DNA from: Verrucomicrobiales bacterium
GTDB lineage: Bacteria; Verrucomicrobiota; Verrucomicrobiia; Limisphaerales; SXQI01
Assembly (NCBI GenBank): GCA_028293365.1
Contig: JAQGOX010000548.1
Span: forward strand, 1-5,836
Direction of reading: 5' to 3'
DNA: 5,836 nt
Positions 5,406-5,836 of the stretch are shown piece by piece. A model generated the notes under the pieces. That model saw only the letters and a list, made by a program, of their open reading frames with translations. It searched no databases and was not told the DNA's origin. Numbering within the stretch: the first letter of the stretch is position 1; each line of letters starts with the position of its first letter. The position numbers and the translations under genes are program-made.

Positions 5406-5836
5406 TCAGGCCTTGACCCTAGGCGAAACGAGCTTTTCCGGAGATTCAACTTGTTTTTGGGCGGCTTCGCGCTCGATTGCGTCCGCCCGCTTTTCAAGTT
5501 GTGCGAGAAAATAAGAAAGAGCCACCACTCCCAGGCCGGTGAAAAGAAGAATGGACCAACCAGCGGCATCATGAACGCCTTCCACCGCCTTGATCCCTCG
5601 ATTATTCGCAGTGCAGGTCAGGAATAGAGAGCGGAGAATGTTGCCGAATATGGCCAGACCGACGCCCAACCCCAGAAGAAGCACCTGAAGAGAGCGCCGT
5701 TTTAGACTGAGATAGCCAATGAAAAGGGTGGCCATGATCGTGGATTGCAGGCTTCGTATGCCGCTGCAGGCCTCATCGATGCCAATTGTGCCGGACGGAA
5801 GTTGAATCAGGCTCCCGGATTGTCGTGCTGCAATTC
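5406..5836 (-). CDS. Exosortase, C-terminal part (5' end cut by window edge)
   Basis: Exosortases are polytopic inner-membrane cysteine transpeptidases that recognise PEP-CTERM-type sorting tails on exported proteins, usually alongside exopolysaccharide genes. The frame is open to the right edge, and 142 residues are visible. All three catalytic positions are present: Cys in DEACSGIRSL (codon 5768-5766), Arg in NILRSLFLT (5633-5631) and His in GVHDAAGW (5573-5571). Two hydrophobic helices are visible, around LQVLLLGLGVGLAIFGNIL and SILLFTGLGVVALSYFLAQL, then a charged cytoplasmic-type tail of about 30 residues (EKRADAIEREAAQKQ...). An ATG at 5735 is internal: starting there would lose the catalytic Cys, and open frame with family sequence continues upstream of it. 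The subfamily (XrtA and so on) cannot be set without the N-terminal part. No PEP-CTERM protein is encoded in this window. Confidence 0.92.
   Translation of the reverse strand, partial: IAARQSGSLIQLPSGTIGIDEACSGIRSLQSTIMATLFIGYLSLKRRSLQVLLLGLGVGLAIFGNILRSLFLTCTANNRGIKAVEGVHDAAGWSILLFTGLGVVALSYFLAQLEKRADAIEREAAQKQVESPEKLVSPRVKA

Noticed and set aside
5406..5735. Reading the exosortase as a complete 109-residue protein from the ATG at 5735
   Set aside because: The frame stays open to the window edge and the upstream codons carry the catalytic-Cys motif EACSGIRSL, so the ATG is internal to a longer gene.

Overview
All supported genes lie on the minus strand, so the window reads as transcription units running from right to left. 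The gene content is an exosortase, a DUF883/ElaB-like protein, a cupin, an Obg GTPase with a large insert, a TPR protein with a GspE-N-like domain, a type II secretion/type IV pilus ATPase and MoeA. Together with moderate GC this suggests a Gram-negative, environmental bacterium that sorts PEP-CTERM proteins. My best guess is Verrucomicrobiota (Pedosphaera/Limisphaerales-like). That is inference from gene style; the window holds no rRNA or other decisive marker.

Right to left: (1) 5836-5406 holds the C-terminal part of an exosortase with its Cys, Arg and His catalytic residues, cut by the right edge. (2) 5405-5219 is an intergenic leader. It carries a strong 40-nt stem-loop just before the DUF883 gene, a candidate promoter upstream of it, and a possible 22-codon leader ORF whose stop lies in the hairpin loop. 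(3) 5218-4958 encodes a small membrane-anchored DUF883 (ElaB/YqjD-type) protein, with an inverted repeat directly after its stop. (4) 4832-4503 encodes a single-domain cupin, followed after 6 nt and in the same reading frame by obgE (4496-3273). This ObgE has a roughly 75-residue acidic, repeat-bearing insert in the Obg fold and no C-terminal OCT domain. (5) 3272-3150 is intergenic and contains a perfect 17-nt palindrome just before the next gene.

(6) 3149-2304 encodes a TPR protein whose C-terminal half is a degenerate copy of the MshEN/GspE N-terminal domain. It is separated by one codon from the next gene, a full-length GspE/PilB-type ATPase (2300-564), which carries the same domain at its own N-terminus. 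The two genes are very probably co-translated and functionally paired. (7) 536-1 encodes the N-terminal 178 residues of MoeA (molybdenum cofactor synthesis), cut by the left edge. It has a good Shine-Dalgarno 27 nt after the ATPase stop and may be the last visible gene of the same transcription unit.

No tRNA, rRNA, CRISPR array, insertion sequence or transposase was seen, and no stretch over 300 nt lacks a gene. The least ordinary items are the TPR-MshEN/ATPase pair, the Obg insert and the hairpin leader of the DUF883 gene. None of them amounts to clear proof of a new system.
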